A stretch of 64,000 nucleotides of DNA. Source: Daphnia carinata (lineage: Eukaryota > Arthropoda > Branchiopoda > Diplostraca > Daphniidae). Positions 31,301 through 43,060 of this stretch are shown piece after piece; within the stretch, counting starts at the first letter, position 1, and each line of letters opens with the position of its first letter. The stretch covers positions 2,604,001 to 2,668,000 of the forward strand of contig NC_081336.1 in assembly GCF_022539665.2 (NCBI RefSeq), given 5' to 3'. The notes beneath the pieces were generated by a model, which ran no database searches, had not been told where the DNA came from, and saw only the letters and a list, made by a program, of their open reading frames with translations. The position numbers and the translations under genes were made by a program.

Positions 31301-34300
31301 AAAGTGTAATACTAATCGAAAATATCCATCTCCCCCCTCACTTCTGTATTTAACCTCCTTTACCTTTATCTTGTTTTTTCTCTATTTTCGATCCATTCAA
31401 CCCCATCCGGTGTGTTGAAAAAAAAATAGGGGGCCTATGGGATAGTCGACATGTGCGTTTCCAATTACACATTGGGCGAAATGTTTGTGGCGTCACACGA
31501 GGTTGAACATCAACAATCTATACAGCCCTACAATTTTTACGTTTTTTTTTCTTTAAAAGGATAGGGGGGAGGAATAGGCCTAACCCCCTTCGTTATCCCC
31601 CCCCCCCCCCCCCAGTATGTTCTCTTTACAGTAGTTGCTTATAAAACAACAACAGCCGGAGAAGAGAATTTTTTTTTTTTTTTTCAAAATCGAATCCTAC
31701 TGCTGGGTGTAGTGTCAGACTGGAACAGTTTGAAAGCTCAACTGGAAACTTGAGCACTTGTTCCCTTTTTTTTTTTAAACAATAACTCGAGCAGTTGTCT
31801 GGGGTTGGAGATGGCAGAGTTTGTGTCGAGAGGGGAGATCCGCATCTTGGAGGAGGCGACATGCAGCTGTTCCAGTTGTCTGCCACCCTCGCAACATTCC
31901 AAGTTTCCACCGCGTGAACTTCTTATTTTTTTTTTTTTTTTTGCTGTCGCGCTGAAAACGGTCACAAGAAAAAAAGGCCATAGAAATTCCAATAAAAATA
32001 AAACGGTAGTGAAATTTATTGCGCGACCTGTTTCCCTCCATTCAGCGCACGCATAAAGAGTCACTGGAACACGACAGCGAAAAATAAATCAGTGACGAAT
32101 GGATAAACGCTATTCACTTGCTTTTTCTTTCCAAATTCTATTGAAATGCATTTCAAAAACGTTTGCCTACACAACCGAAATAAAATTTCTTCTATTTTCT
32201 TTTCAGAGTGACCAGTCCTGGACATCAAGGATACCTCGGAGCTACGATCGTCTCCAACGGCCTTTCCGATTGGCAAGCCTTGGGCATCGAACTGTGTCTG
32301 ACATTTGTCATTACTCTTGTTTATTTGGTAACAAAAAAACGAAGCCATTTGATTTCTCTAACAAGATAACCAACGTTAACAAACTAACACGATTTCGAAG
32401 TCTTACAAAGAAAAGCAAATCTTCTAAACTAACGAAATTCGTGTGTTTCACAGACAACGATGGATGATCATCGTCGTGGTTTATCGGCTTCCATTGGACC
32501 CGGCCCACTCACGCTCGGCCTCACTTACACGGCCTGCTCGTTTGTCGCTGTGAGTTATCCTCCAATTCAATTTCCATAATTTATTTTCCTTCGAATAGGA
32601 TATCCGGAGAGTCTTTTAGGCTAGAAATGTTGACAAAAAGCGGAAGAAAAGAATGTGTGTTTGGAACTGCCAATCAAGTTGAATTAGCCACGCTTCGGTC
32701 GAATTCTTATTATGGCCATGATCGTACAAGTGTGTGAGGGGAAGTGGTGCAGTCGAGCGACAGACATGGAACACCGTGCCTTAAAAGGAGCCGATTTTTT
32801 TTTATATATCCCCCCCCCCCCCCCTCTATTTTTTTTTCTTTATTTCTTTCCACCTGGTAGACCACTGTACACACATACCTGAGGCCATGTTTGGAAGAGG
32901 AAAAAAAAAAGAAAATTCAACAAAAGACTAACAAAGTATTTTTTTTTCCCTTCCTCCTTTGGTCACATGTTTGAAGAAAAAGGTTTTTACTTTTCAAAGT
33001 GAAGGGGAGAGGGGGAAACGGCAGGTGCGAAACGTCCAGAGAACCTCTTTATTGTTATCACCCGTAGATTATGGTATATAGCATATCTCGGCCATTCTAC
33101 CGCAGTAACTTCTCCCCGACTGTGTGTAAGACTTTTTTTTCGGGGGTCCAGGGTCCAGCCATCCTTTTTTATCCCCTGTTGGGCGTTTTTTTGATTGTCA
33201 AAGAGGGTTGGAAAAAAAAAGAGAAAGTCGAAATAGTTTTTTGTACAATTGAATTTGTTATTTATTAGTCATTTAATGTTCGTTTTTTCTCTGATTTTTA
33301 TGTGAATTGAACACAAATAGCTGCCATCGACTGGAGCCTCGTTCAACCCTATGAGATCGCTTGGTCCGGCTTTTGTGATGAATAAATGGGACGCTCATTG
33401 GGTAACAAGAAAACTAAAATATTCATATGAAATCCAATTTTGTTCATTAAGTGGATTTTATTTCTTTTTTACAGGTTTATTGGCTTGGACCCATCGTGGG
33501 CGGTTGTCTGGCCGGCATCCTGTACGAGTTTATATTCAACCCGTATCGCAACTCGCAGCGCCGCAAGGGATCCATCCCCGATGGTGGTAAGCAGCTGCAC
33601 CCCCACCCTCCTTCTCTCCTGTCTTACTTGTTATTAGAGTCACTTGACGAACAAAAAAACAATCTTGTTTCCTTTTTGTTTTTTTCTTGTGACGTTCAGA
33701 TGCGTCGAGCATTCACAGCGACGAGGACAACTACGACGACGTCAAATCGACTGTGGCTAATTACCAGAGCGCCCGCTCCCAGCATTACGATCAGTACCGT
33801 CCGGCTATTAGTCCAGGTGGTCCGTCCAATCCAATCTCGCCTAGTGGTGGTGAGTTTGCTATCTGACTTTGCAACAACCAAGGATCTTGTGAAAGCGTTT
33901 GTTTATTGTTTACGACAATAAAAAAAAAAAGCTAATTGTGGTGATGTGTTTTTAACTCAACAGGTGGCGACGGCGGCCCTGTCGGTAACAACTGGAGGAA
34001 CCAACAACGCATGGAACGAGCCGAATCGGTTTACGGCGGTACCAAGTCGCTTTATCATTGCACCAAGTCACCTGGCCCGCCCAGTAGGTCAAGCAATCTC
34101 AACCGTTCTCAGTCGGTGTACGCAAAACCCCCTGCCGGACCGGCTGTCCAGCCGCCCAATGTTTACGCCTCGCGCGGAGCTCAAATGCAGTCGGCACAGA
34201 GCACTTATCTGGCTCGTAATGTCGACCTCATTCGCACCGAAAGCATTTATGCCACTCGTCCACCTCCGCAACAACCTCCTCCGGCGTCCGGCAATAGCAG

Positions 34301-35000
34301 CAGAGCCGAAAGCGTTTACGGCAGCCGCCATCCGCGTCACATGGCCGACATGACGGATGTGGATCGACCTGTACGAGATAATTCTCTGCTGACGTCGTCC
34401 ATCGCGAGGGAACCTGTCTACGCCACACGAACTCAAAGTTCGAGTCACGATCGTTCCAAACCGGAATCGTACCAGTTGGAGCCTATTTATCAGACGAGAC
34501 GTGAAGTTGTGCCTTCGGTGGCTACTGTCGAGCCCGCCCAGCGCGGTGAAAGCCTTTACGATCGTAAAGTCCCTACTTACCGGCCGGAAGCGACTGTGGC
34601 TGCGTATAACCGTCGACCTAATCAGGAGCAGATGGAGACATCCGGGACCAGCACTGGAGCCCCTATTTCGCCCAGTGACACGTCCAAGGATTCGGCTTAT
34701 GGATCGGTTCATGGCAATACGACACAGAGTCCATCCGAATGGCCGGCTCAAGAGAATAATCAAAGCAATTATAACCAACAGCAGCAGCAGCAACAACAAC
34801 AACACGTGCCACATCTGCATCATGCATCCGCTTTCAGTCCTCACCTCCCAAACCCGCCTAATCAAGGACCTTACCAGATGCAACAACAACAAGCTGGACA
34901 CCGACATCAGTACGCTCAGAAATTCCGAGCTGATCTGATATCGCCCAATGGCCAACAGCAACATTCGCCCGGATCATTTCACTCACCGGTGCAATATTGA
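28398..35000 (+). CDS. bib: neurogenic protein big brain (aquaporin-family channel)
   Basis: Eight coding exons: 28,398-28,719; 28,935-29,061; 32,207-32,327; 32,454-32,549; 33,321-33,401; 33,475-33,586; 33,700-33,849; 33,964-35,000 (681 residues). Big brain is a six-transmembrane MIP-family protein of the plasma membrane that promotes Notch signalling in insects. Residues about 50-265 form the channel fold, with [13 protein letters not shown] and [16 protein letters not shown] in the two half-helix positions and [11 protein letters not shown] in helix 6. Both canonical NPA motifs are altered (NPV, NPM). A long cytoplasmic tail follows, rich in Ser/Tyr motifs (ESVYG, QSVYAK, ESIYAT, EPVYAT) and with a polyglutamine run (exon 8, about 34,780-34,803), as in insect bib. 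Intron 2 is 3.1 kb; the others are short. Confidence 0.95.
29062..32206 (+). other. large second intron of bib
   Basis: 3,145 nt, far longer than the other introns in this window. It contains many A/T homopolymers, a run of C at about 31,599-31,613 and short palindromes, and no coding sequence in either direction. A regulatory role is possible but unproven. Confidence 0.8.
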
Positions 35001-35570
35001 GAAAAGGTAATAACGGTTTAAAAAAAAAAAAAATTTCTTTCATCCTTAATGGTCGAAAATGTATCGTCTTCCCGCCATTTGTACATAACCAAGTCTTCAT
35101 AATTCATTTCTCCGTTCATTTGCTATGGAGGTATTTTCTTATTTCATGTTTCGTGACGTGTTGTGTCTAGTTTTATTTAGCAGGCGAACGATGTCTACCG
35201 TTCGGCGTGACTAGAGAAGAGCCAAGGTCTGTAAACATATCTTGTCTTCCCTTTGTTTTTGTTTTCTTTTGTGAACAATTATAACTTTCTTTTTAAATGT
35301 CTGTACGTATCGTGTGAGTGTATTTTTCTTTTGAATGGTTCCGAATTCTCGTGCATTTGGTTTTATTGAATGCAACCATTGTATCCAAACATTTCGTATT
35401 TTTGCGCTTTTTTAATATTCATATCAATTTTTGCTAATCAAGTGCAGTAGATTGTGTGCTCATTGCTAGGACATCGGCCGCCAGCGTCAATCGATCTGTT
35501 ATATAATTACATGCACAACCCACAATAAATAAAAAAAGGGGAACAAATTGAATAAAACGTTAAAAGAATT

Positions 35571-37640
35571 TCAAACTATCTTAATTTCGTTATGCTTACC
35601 GCGAAGGATGCGTTCGTACTGGACGAGAGCGCGGGCCAACATTTTCCACATGTCGAGACGCTTTTTAGGGACGGCCGTCTCTTTGAACAGTTCGAAATGA
35701 TTGCGGATAGTTGCAGCGTCAGCCAAGTAACGCCTTGTTGTTATTGGTTGATCAGCTGGCCGTGATCGTTGCTGTTGGATGTAGCAAGCCAATTCTTTTA
35801 AGATATCAGAATCAGGCACTGCATGCATGACAGTCAACAGGACATGGAATTCGTGTTCGTCCGGAATGTCTAACGCTTTCATTAGCCGCTCTTTGGGACT
35901 GTTCGCTTCCGGAATTGTAATCGTCAAGAACTGGAGATTCTTATCGAGACGGATCACCACTTGTTCCAGTTGTTTGGGATCTTTTTCACAAAAAATTCTG
36001 GAATTTATGGAAATCTGAAATGGTAAGTAAACTTCCAATTACCCAGCGTGGATGCTTTTGGTTGAATATGACGTGACACGCCCACAAGATTGTCCCAAGG
36101 TTGTTCCAGAATCTCGACAAAAATACGTTCGTCTATGCTGGCCAGCTGGAAATGGAATCAATCCAATCAGGAAACAGTATTGCAAAGGTATAATTTAGAA
36201 AAAAAAAAACCTTTTTGAGAAGTTCGCTGATTCTATCTTCGGCCATTTCACAAACAGATTCGAGTTGACGATCATTGGCGCCTTTAATGGTGGAAAACTT
36301 GCACTCCATCGATTCGCAATCTTTACGTAAATGCTCAATTTCTTTGATCAATTTGAGTTCCTCTTCTCTGCGTATCTGGCCGGCCTTGTTGCTCTCCTCC
36401 TTCAATTGCCGATAACGATCGGTCAATCGGTTGATTTTGCGTTTGTGGTGAACGATAACTCCTGCACGTTCTTCTTCCCTCAGCTTGAGCACACGGCAGT
36501 TGTAGTCCAACACTTCGTTGTTGAGAGCGAAATCGACTTTGAGTTTTTCCAGTTCTTGCTCAATCAGTTGAATGTCGGACGTGAGTGAATTGCGGATCTG
36601 GCTACATTCGTTGTAGTAGTAAACGTCTGTTTGATACAAATCGTCCATCCACTGGCTCCCAAGTTCGTTTAGTTCTCGAATGATTTGATTCTCCGAGTTA
36701 GACCAATCAGCCAGCATTTCGTCCATAAGCTTTGTGTGGTCTTCCAGCAAATAATTGAAATCCTTCCCGAACGCCAACTGCGACGATAAACAAGAAGTAG
36801 ATGTGAATTTGCACGTTAGTGTCACCAATTGGAATAACTCGCATCAATTTCTCCTAGTTGGCAGCGCTGGGTGGCCCGAGTTGCATCTAAATGGTCCTTC
36901 ATCCTTTTCCGCATGACACTGAGATCTTCCGTCTGACGTTCAATCTCCAGCTGGATAGTCTTATCGGCATGATTCACTTCTTCGCGTAGACGGTCAATCA
37001 GTACTTGCTGGGTTTGTAGTACGTCATCACTCATTCCTGTGTAATGTTACGTTCTTGAGAAAATTATCGAGATGATTCTGGAAAACTAAAACCTTGAATT
37101 TCGTTGATATCGGCTGTCAGTTGATGAGGAGCCGTGTTTTTGAAAGCTTCAGTCCAAGTGGCCTGCAATTTGACGTTGATGTTATCCACATGACTTGAAC
37201 AGGCCTCCGACAATGCTGTACTTTCGGTCTCAGTGGCTCGTCGCTGGCTCAATCGACGTCCGATTCGAACCGCCGAACTCGATTCAACACTTCCGATCTT
37301 GAATAAACGAAGAATTCAAATTAAGTTAACAACGACGAACTGTGATTTAGTGATGGATTACCAAGTCGCAGCCATCGTGCTTTAGGCGTTTCAAGACATT
37401 GAAACTGGCTACCAAGGCCGCCTCGCCTTTCTCCCCCACCAGTTTAACATGATCAGTTGATTGCACGCATTGTTTTACGATGCCATCTAACCTGACTTTC
37501 GACTTCAAAAATAACTGATCAAAATATATTCCTAATGATTCAAATACCTTATACTTGGATCCTCCATTTGTATCACTTCTTTCCTTGTCCTTTGAGCAGT
37601 CGGTTTTTGAAGAGACGTCGTTTCCATGTTTTGTTACCAT
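35571..37640 (-). CDS. DRC1: dynein regulatory complex subunit 1-like protein
   Basis: Six exons: 37,640-37,362; 37,297-37,093; 37,036-36,843; 36,777-36,211; 36,145 to about 36,086; 36,014-35,571 (about 582 residues). DRC1 anchors the nexin-dynein regulatory complex on axonemal doublet microtubules. The best match is exon 4: DIQLIEQELEKLKVDFALNN, then LDYNCRVLKLREEE and KRKINRL, which follow the DRC1 order. The protein is almost entirely predicted coiled coil, and it is shorter than the human protein of about 740 residues. Intron 3 fits only with a GC donor (GAT|GCGAGT), which restores the conserved I-D/E-x-A-F alignment (EIDLAF). The exon 5 donor could also be 6 nt further on (36,080). The start at 37,640 is the first Met; a further upstream exon cannot be excluded. 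Transcription diverges from RpL11. Confidence 0.8.
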
Positions 37641-38304
37641 TCGTCACCATGTGGCGATCGAATCAACAACCGGACAAGTAATGGTGCTCACTGTTTACAT
37701 TTTTAGTGTTTTTTTTCCCGATTACATTCGTGGTTTTAAAAGCAAAGAGATTTTACGTAAAGTTCTAACATGGATAGTTTCTGAGTTCGGATCCAACGTG
37801 AAATAATGGCTCGTATGCTGGAATTTGGAATAGATAATGAAACTTTATGACGGGTCTAATATTTCGTTTTTATATTTCATATGTTCTTTGATAGTATATA
37901 TATTATATAACCAATAAAATCTTTTAAACAATAAGAGTTAATCAGCATAATGTACCAGTGATCTCTATGGAGATACAATATTATATTTGTATGAAATTTG
38001 GGACACTAAAGTAAATAATCGATACTGAAGATGTGTCGATCAAAGTAATTTTTCTTTATAAATGAAATCATAGTAGATTATAATCCATAGGAAAAATAGT
38101 TTTCTTATTGCAAAAAGTGTTAATTTAATTCAAATATTTTTCTTTGCGATTTAAATCAACAGTTTAAGAAATATGAAACTGCAGTGTTAGCCATTGCCTG
38201 TCGACTTGGCAACCATGTTTCATCATTTCTCTCTTCTTTAGAAAGGCTGCGTTGCCTGGGTGGTACAACTAGCCGAACTTCTCTTGTTTTTTAGAAGCTC
38301 CAAA
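37641..38304. promoter_or_regulatory. divergent promoter region between DRC1 and RpL11
   Basis: 664 bp between two head-to-head start codons. The pyrimidine-rich stretch TTTCTCTCTTCTTT just upstream of the RpL11 start (about 38,227-38,240) is a candidate 5'TOP region, as expected for a ribosomal protein mRNA. The exact transcription starts are not determinable here. Confidence 0.5.
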
Positions 38305-39748
<1,444 letters not shown>

Positions 39749-40383
39749 GCATTGTGTGTACCTCGTTCTGTTGCAAAATACACCGTTTTGCGAAATCCAT
39801 TTCTGAATTGTTTTTTTCTTTATTTACGATTGAATCAATTAAGCGATATATACATAAATGAAGTGAAACATAAAATCATTAGCTCACAAAGTCATCTTTT
39901 CCTGTACCTCTAGAATAAAAATCAAGAATTCATTAGGAAAATTGCTAAAATATTACGTTATAACGTTGAACACTTACATCGATTTGGTTTCTTATCGTTA
40001 AAAGGCAAATGTAAAGGGGAAGGGATTAATCGATTGCTCGAATCGAACAATCGATTTTAAAGCACGTTGCCGATATAATTTTCTTACAATAGAGCAGCTC
40101 CTTTCTCCATGCAGTTGTGTAGTGTAGTGTCGCCTGACAGCCGATCTATTCGGACCTAGTTAATCGTGCTTGCAGTATTTTCCCAACCTTGATAAGGTAA
40201 AGATTCTTCTCACGGAAATAAGTAGTCATTAGATCAGTCATAAATATATTGGTATGCTTAAGTTTTATTTTTTGCTGCTAAAGACATAAAATTTAAGAAC
40301 TGTAGATAGTCAATGGACTAGTTTAAATGTGGTGAAGTGTTGACTAACGGTAATCTATGATTGCGTTTTATCCATTGACAGTC

Positions 40384-40690
40384 ATGGCTCGTGGACAACA
40401 AAAGATTCAGTCTCAGCAGAAAGCCAATGAGAAGGCTGCCAAAGCTAAGAAGCAACAGGGTCACAGTGCAAGTGAGCAAAAAAAAGCTGCGATGGCTGCT
40501 TTAGTACATGTTTGTGCTGTCTGCAAGGTAAATATATTTCAAACTAAGTAATAGAGATTCTTATTCATTGTTTTTTAATTAATTTTTTTTCTAGTCCCAA
40601 ATGCCAGATCCCAAAACCTACAAACAGCATTTTGAGAACAAACACCCCAAAAACCCATTGCCTGCTGACCTACAGGATGTAGCTGCCTAA
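40384..40690 (+). CDS. ZNF706: zinc finger protein 706 homologue
   Basis: Two coding exons, 40,384-40,527 and 40,595-40,690, 79 residues. The protein is a small, highly conserved single C2H2 zinc-finger protein; vertebrate ZNF706 is 76 residues. The N-terminus MARGQQKIQSQQKANEKAAK is basic and Gln/Lys/Ala-rich (4F5-like). The finger has C-A-V-C at about 45-48 and H-F-E-N-K-H after MPDPKTYKQ, followed by PKNPLPADLQDV. A non-coding first exon ends at a GTAAAG donor near 40,197 and splices 2 nt before the start codon (acceptor at 40,381). The molecular role is poorly defined; in vertebrates it is reported as a regulator in stem cells. It lies between RpL11 and TRMT11 on the same strand. Confidence 0.95.
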
Positions 40691-41160
40691 CTTCATCATG
40701 GCAAATTGCAAGACGGGGCCAGAAATCACCGTCTCTCATCATCTTTATATCCATAATTTCACAAGTAATTGGGGTATGGGAGGAGCTGCCATTCTTTACC
40801 TCTTGTTGGCCATTCCAACAATGGCATGAGAATAAACCCTTTAAATACTATGCACATGACCAATATCATTTTTTATACAAATATTTTTATCTGCAGCTCC
40901 AACCAGGTGTTTTCCATTTTCATAAGAAAAACAAAGAAAAAATCAATCATTATATAGAGTGTGGTCTGGTGTCTTGTTTTTCCATACAAATAAACGACTG
41001 ATATCGAGAGGGTTGAATTTCTAGTTTTATTTTTACATCTCATCTTTGCCCTGCGTACTGAGTACGGACTTCGTGCTCGTAGACAACTGCAGCTGTTGTT
41101 TCCGTGGCATTGGTGCGTAGCAGACGACCATTATTTGAATAAAAAATTTTCGTCAGTCAA

Positions 41161-43060
41161 ATGGCAGCGCGACACACGTGGAAATCTTATTTACTTTGGT
41201 GTGCAAATGAACATGTGTCCTTCAGAATTCCTGTATTAACTATATATTTTAAAAGTTCATTCTAATGTTAACATGGTTTATATTTGCTATGTAGGAAGTT
41301 GAAGCTATTTTAGCAATGTACAAAATTCCACATACATGGATAGAAAAACCAGCAGAAAATGTATGTGTAAAATCGTTTTTAACTATTTTTGCAAAGCAAT
41401 TCTATTTAAGATTTTAAAATAGCCTTGGATGCTCATTTCCATGCCCAGTGAGGACTGTGCAGTAAAGCTGATGAAGAGATCTGTCACAGTTCGGTCCATA
41501 ATCGAGTTATGGGCAAGAGCGACAACAAAAGAACACCTTGATGACCAACTAAAAACTCTACCTACTGAACTTACATCTTATTTCGAAAAGGAAAACACAT
41601 TCAAAGTTGTGGTGGATACATTTAATAAAGTAACGAGCCAAGAGGATAAAATTAAAAAAATTGAGGTGGGACTTTTAAAGCTATTGGTTTTCTTTTTGAT
41701 GTATATGACAAGTGTCATTATTTCTAGTCTTTTAGTTTTCTGCCTATTCTTGGAACTGCCAATTTGAAAAATCCAAGTGTGACCTATCATTATTATGAAT
41801 TTTTTGGACTTGATGCAGGACGTATTCCGGAGAAGCCGTTTGATTACTTTTTTGGCAGATGGGTAATAGAAACCGCTCTGTATTTTAAAATTTAAGGGTA
41901 TAATTTTTCTTTTAATTCATCTAGGTTTCCAATAGCGAAAGATCGGCTGTAGAAAAATACTCCCTAAAGACTAGGCATTTCATTGGCAACACGAGCATGG
42001 ATCCTAAATTGTCGATGATTATGGCTAACCTTGCCCAGATTGACGCTGGCCATATAGTTGTTGATCCTTTCGTTGGAACAGGTTTCTTATCACTATGGTT
42101 ACTACCTCATAGGGTCAGTTAATAATCCAACAACTTCTCAGGATCTCTTCTAGTAGCCGCAGCCCATTTCGGTGGTTATGTTTGCGGCACGGATATTGAT
42201 TATCTCACACTTCACGGGAAGATGAAACCTAGTAGAGCTCATCAAAAGAAACGTCAACCAGATGAAGATATCAAAGGGAACCTTAAGGCATACAATCTTT
42301 TTTCGCGCTATTTGGACGTATTTGTGGGTGACGCATCTAGGCCCGTTTGGAGGCCGGAATTCCGTTTCGATTCCATAATAACCGATCGTAAGAAAGCATA
42401 GTCAATGAATCCGGATTTATATGATTAATAATTTGTTGTACGCAGCCCCCTACGGCATCCGTGAATCGACAGAGAAAGTGGGTAGCAAGAAAGTAGCTCC
42501 TGTTCCGGAAGAGCTAGCTTCACCACATTTCCCTTCAAAAACCCAGTACGGTTTAGGCGATATGTATAAAGATCTTCTTAATTTTGCCGCCAATAACCTC
42601 AAACTAAATGGAAGAGTGGTATTTTGGATTCCGATTATAAGGTGGTGGTTCGATCAACTTACTTCTGTTAATTTATGTATTAATTTAATTTTTCGCTTAG
42701 AATGGAATACGATCCTGACCTCCTACCTGAACATCCCTGTCTTGAAAGGGTATCCAACAGCGAGCAAATCCTTAATTTGCATTCCAGCCGACGGTTAATC
42801 ACTATGCAAAAAACAATGGAACCCAAAGTAAATATATTTAAATGTTCCAGATGTTGACGAGTGCAAATTAATTTACATTTTACGGAAAACAGGAAGCAGC
42901 AGATTCTGCAATAATCCATGATCTGCAATACACTTTCCGCCACAAGTTCTTTAACACCAGTGAAATTAAAGGACGTGCCAGAGAAGATGTGCAAGCCGAA
43001 TATCTCACTAAAAGAAGCAAACGTGGAAACGGAGTAGCAAAATTGCCATGTCATGAGTAA
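41161..43060 (+). CDS. TRMT11: tRNA (guanine(10)-N2)-methyltransferase catalytic subunit
   Basis: Nine exons: 41,161-41,232; 41,295-41,360; 41,423-41,665; 41,728-41,862; 41,925-42,081; 42,142-42,387; 42,446-42,641; 42,701-42,827; 42,893-43,060, giving 469 residues (human TRMT11 463). With TRMT112 it methylates G10 of cytosolic tRNAs, using S-adenosylmethionine. An N-terminal THUMP-type domain (about 1-160, SMPSEDCAVKLMKRS) precedes a Rossmann methyltransferase. That domain has DPFVGTG at 219-225 (SAM binding), YVCGTDIDY, and the catalytic DPPYG at 306-310 followed by IREST. The first four introns are each exactly 62 nt and the rest 58-65 nt. All motifs are intact, so the gene is probably functional. 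The start is supported by the FRIPEVEAIL alignment across the first junction. Confidence 0.96.

Noticed and set aside
33841-33963. Alternative bib exon 7 donor one GTG repeat earlier
   Set aside because: The GGTGGTGAGT context allows two GT sites in frame, but only GTGAGT matches the donor consensus well.
34089-34964. 291-codon minus-strand open frame opposite bib exon 8
   Set aside because: Antisense shadow of a long real exon. The composition is biased to Leu/Arg/Ser, with no domain and no splice partners.
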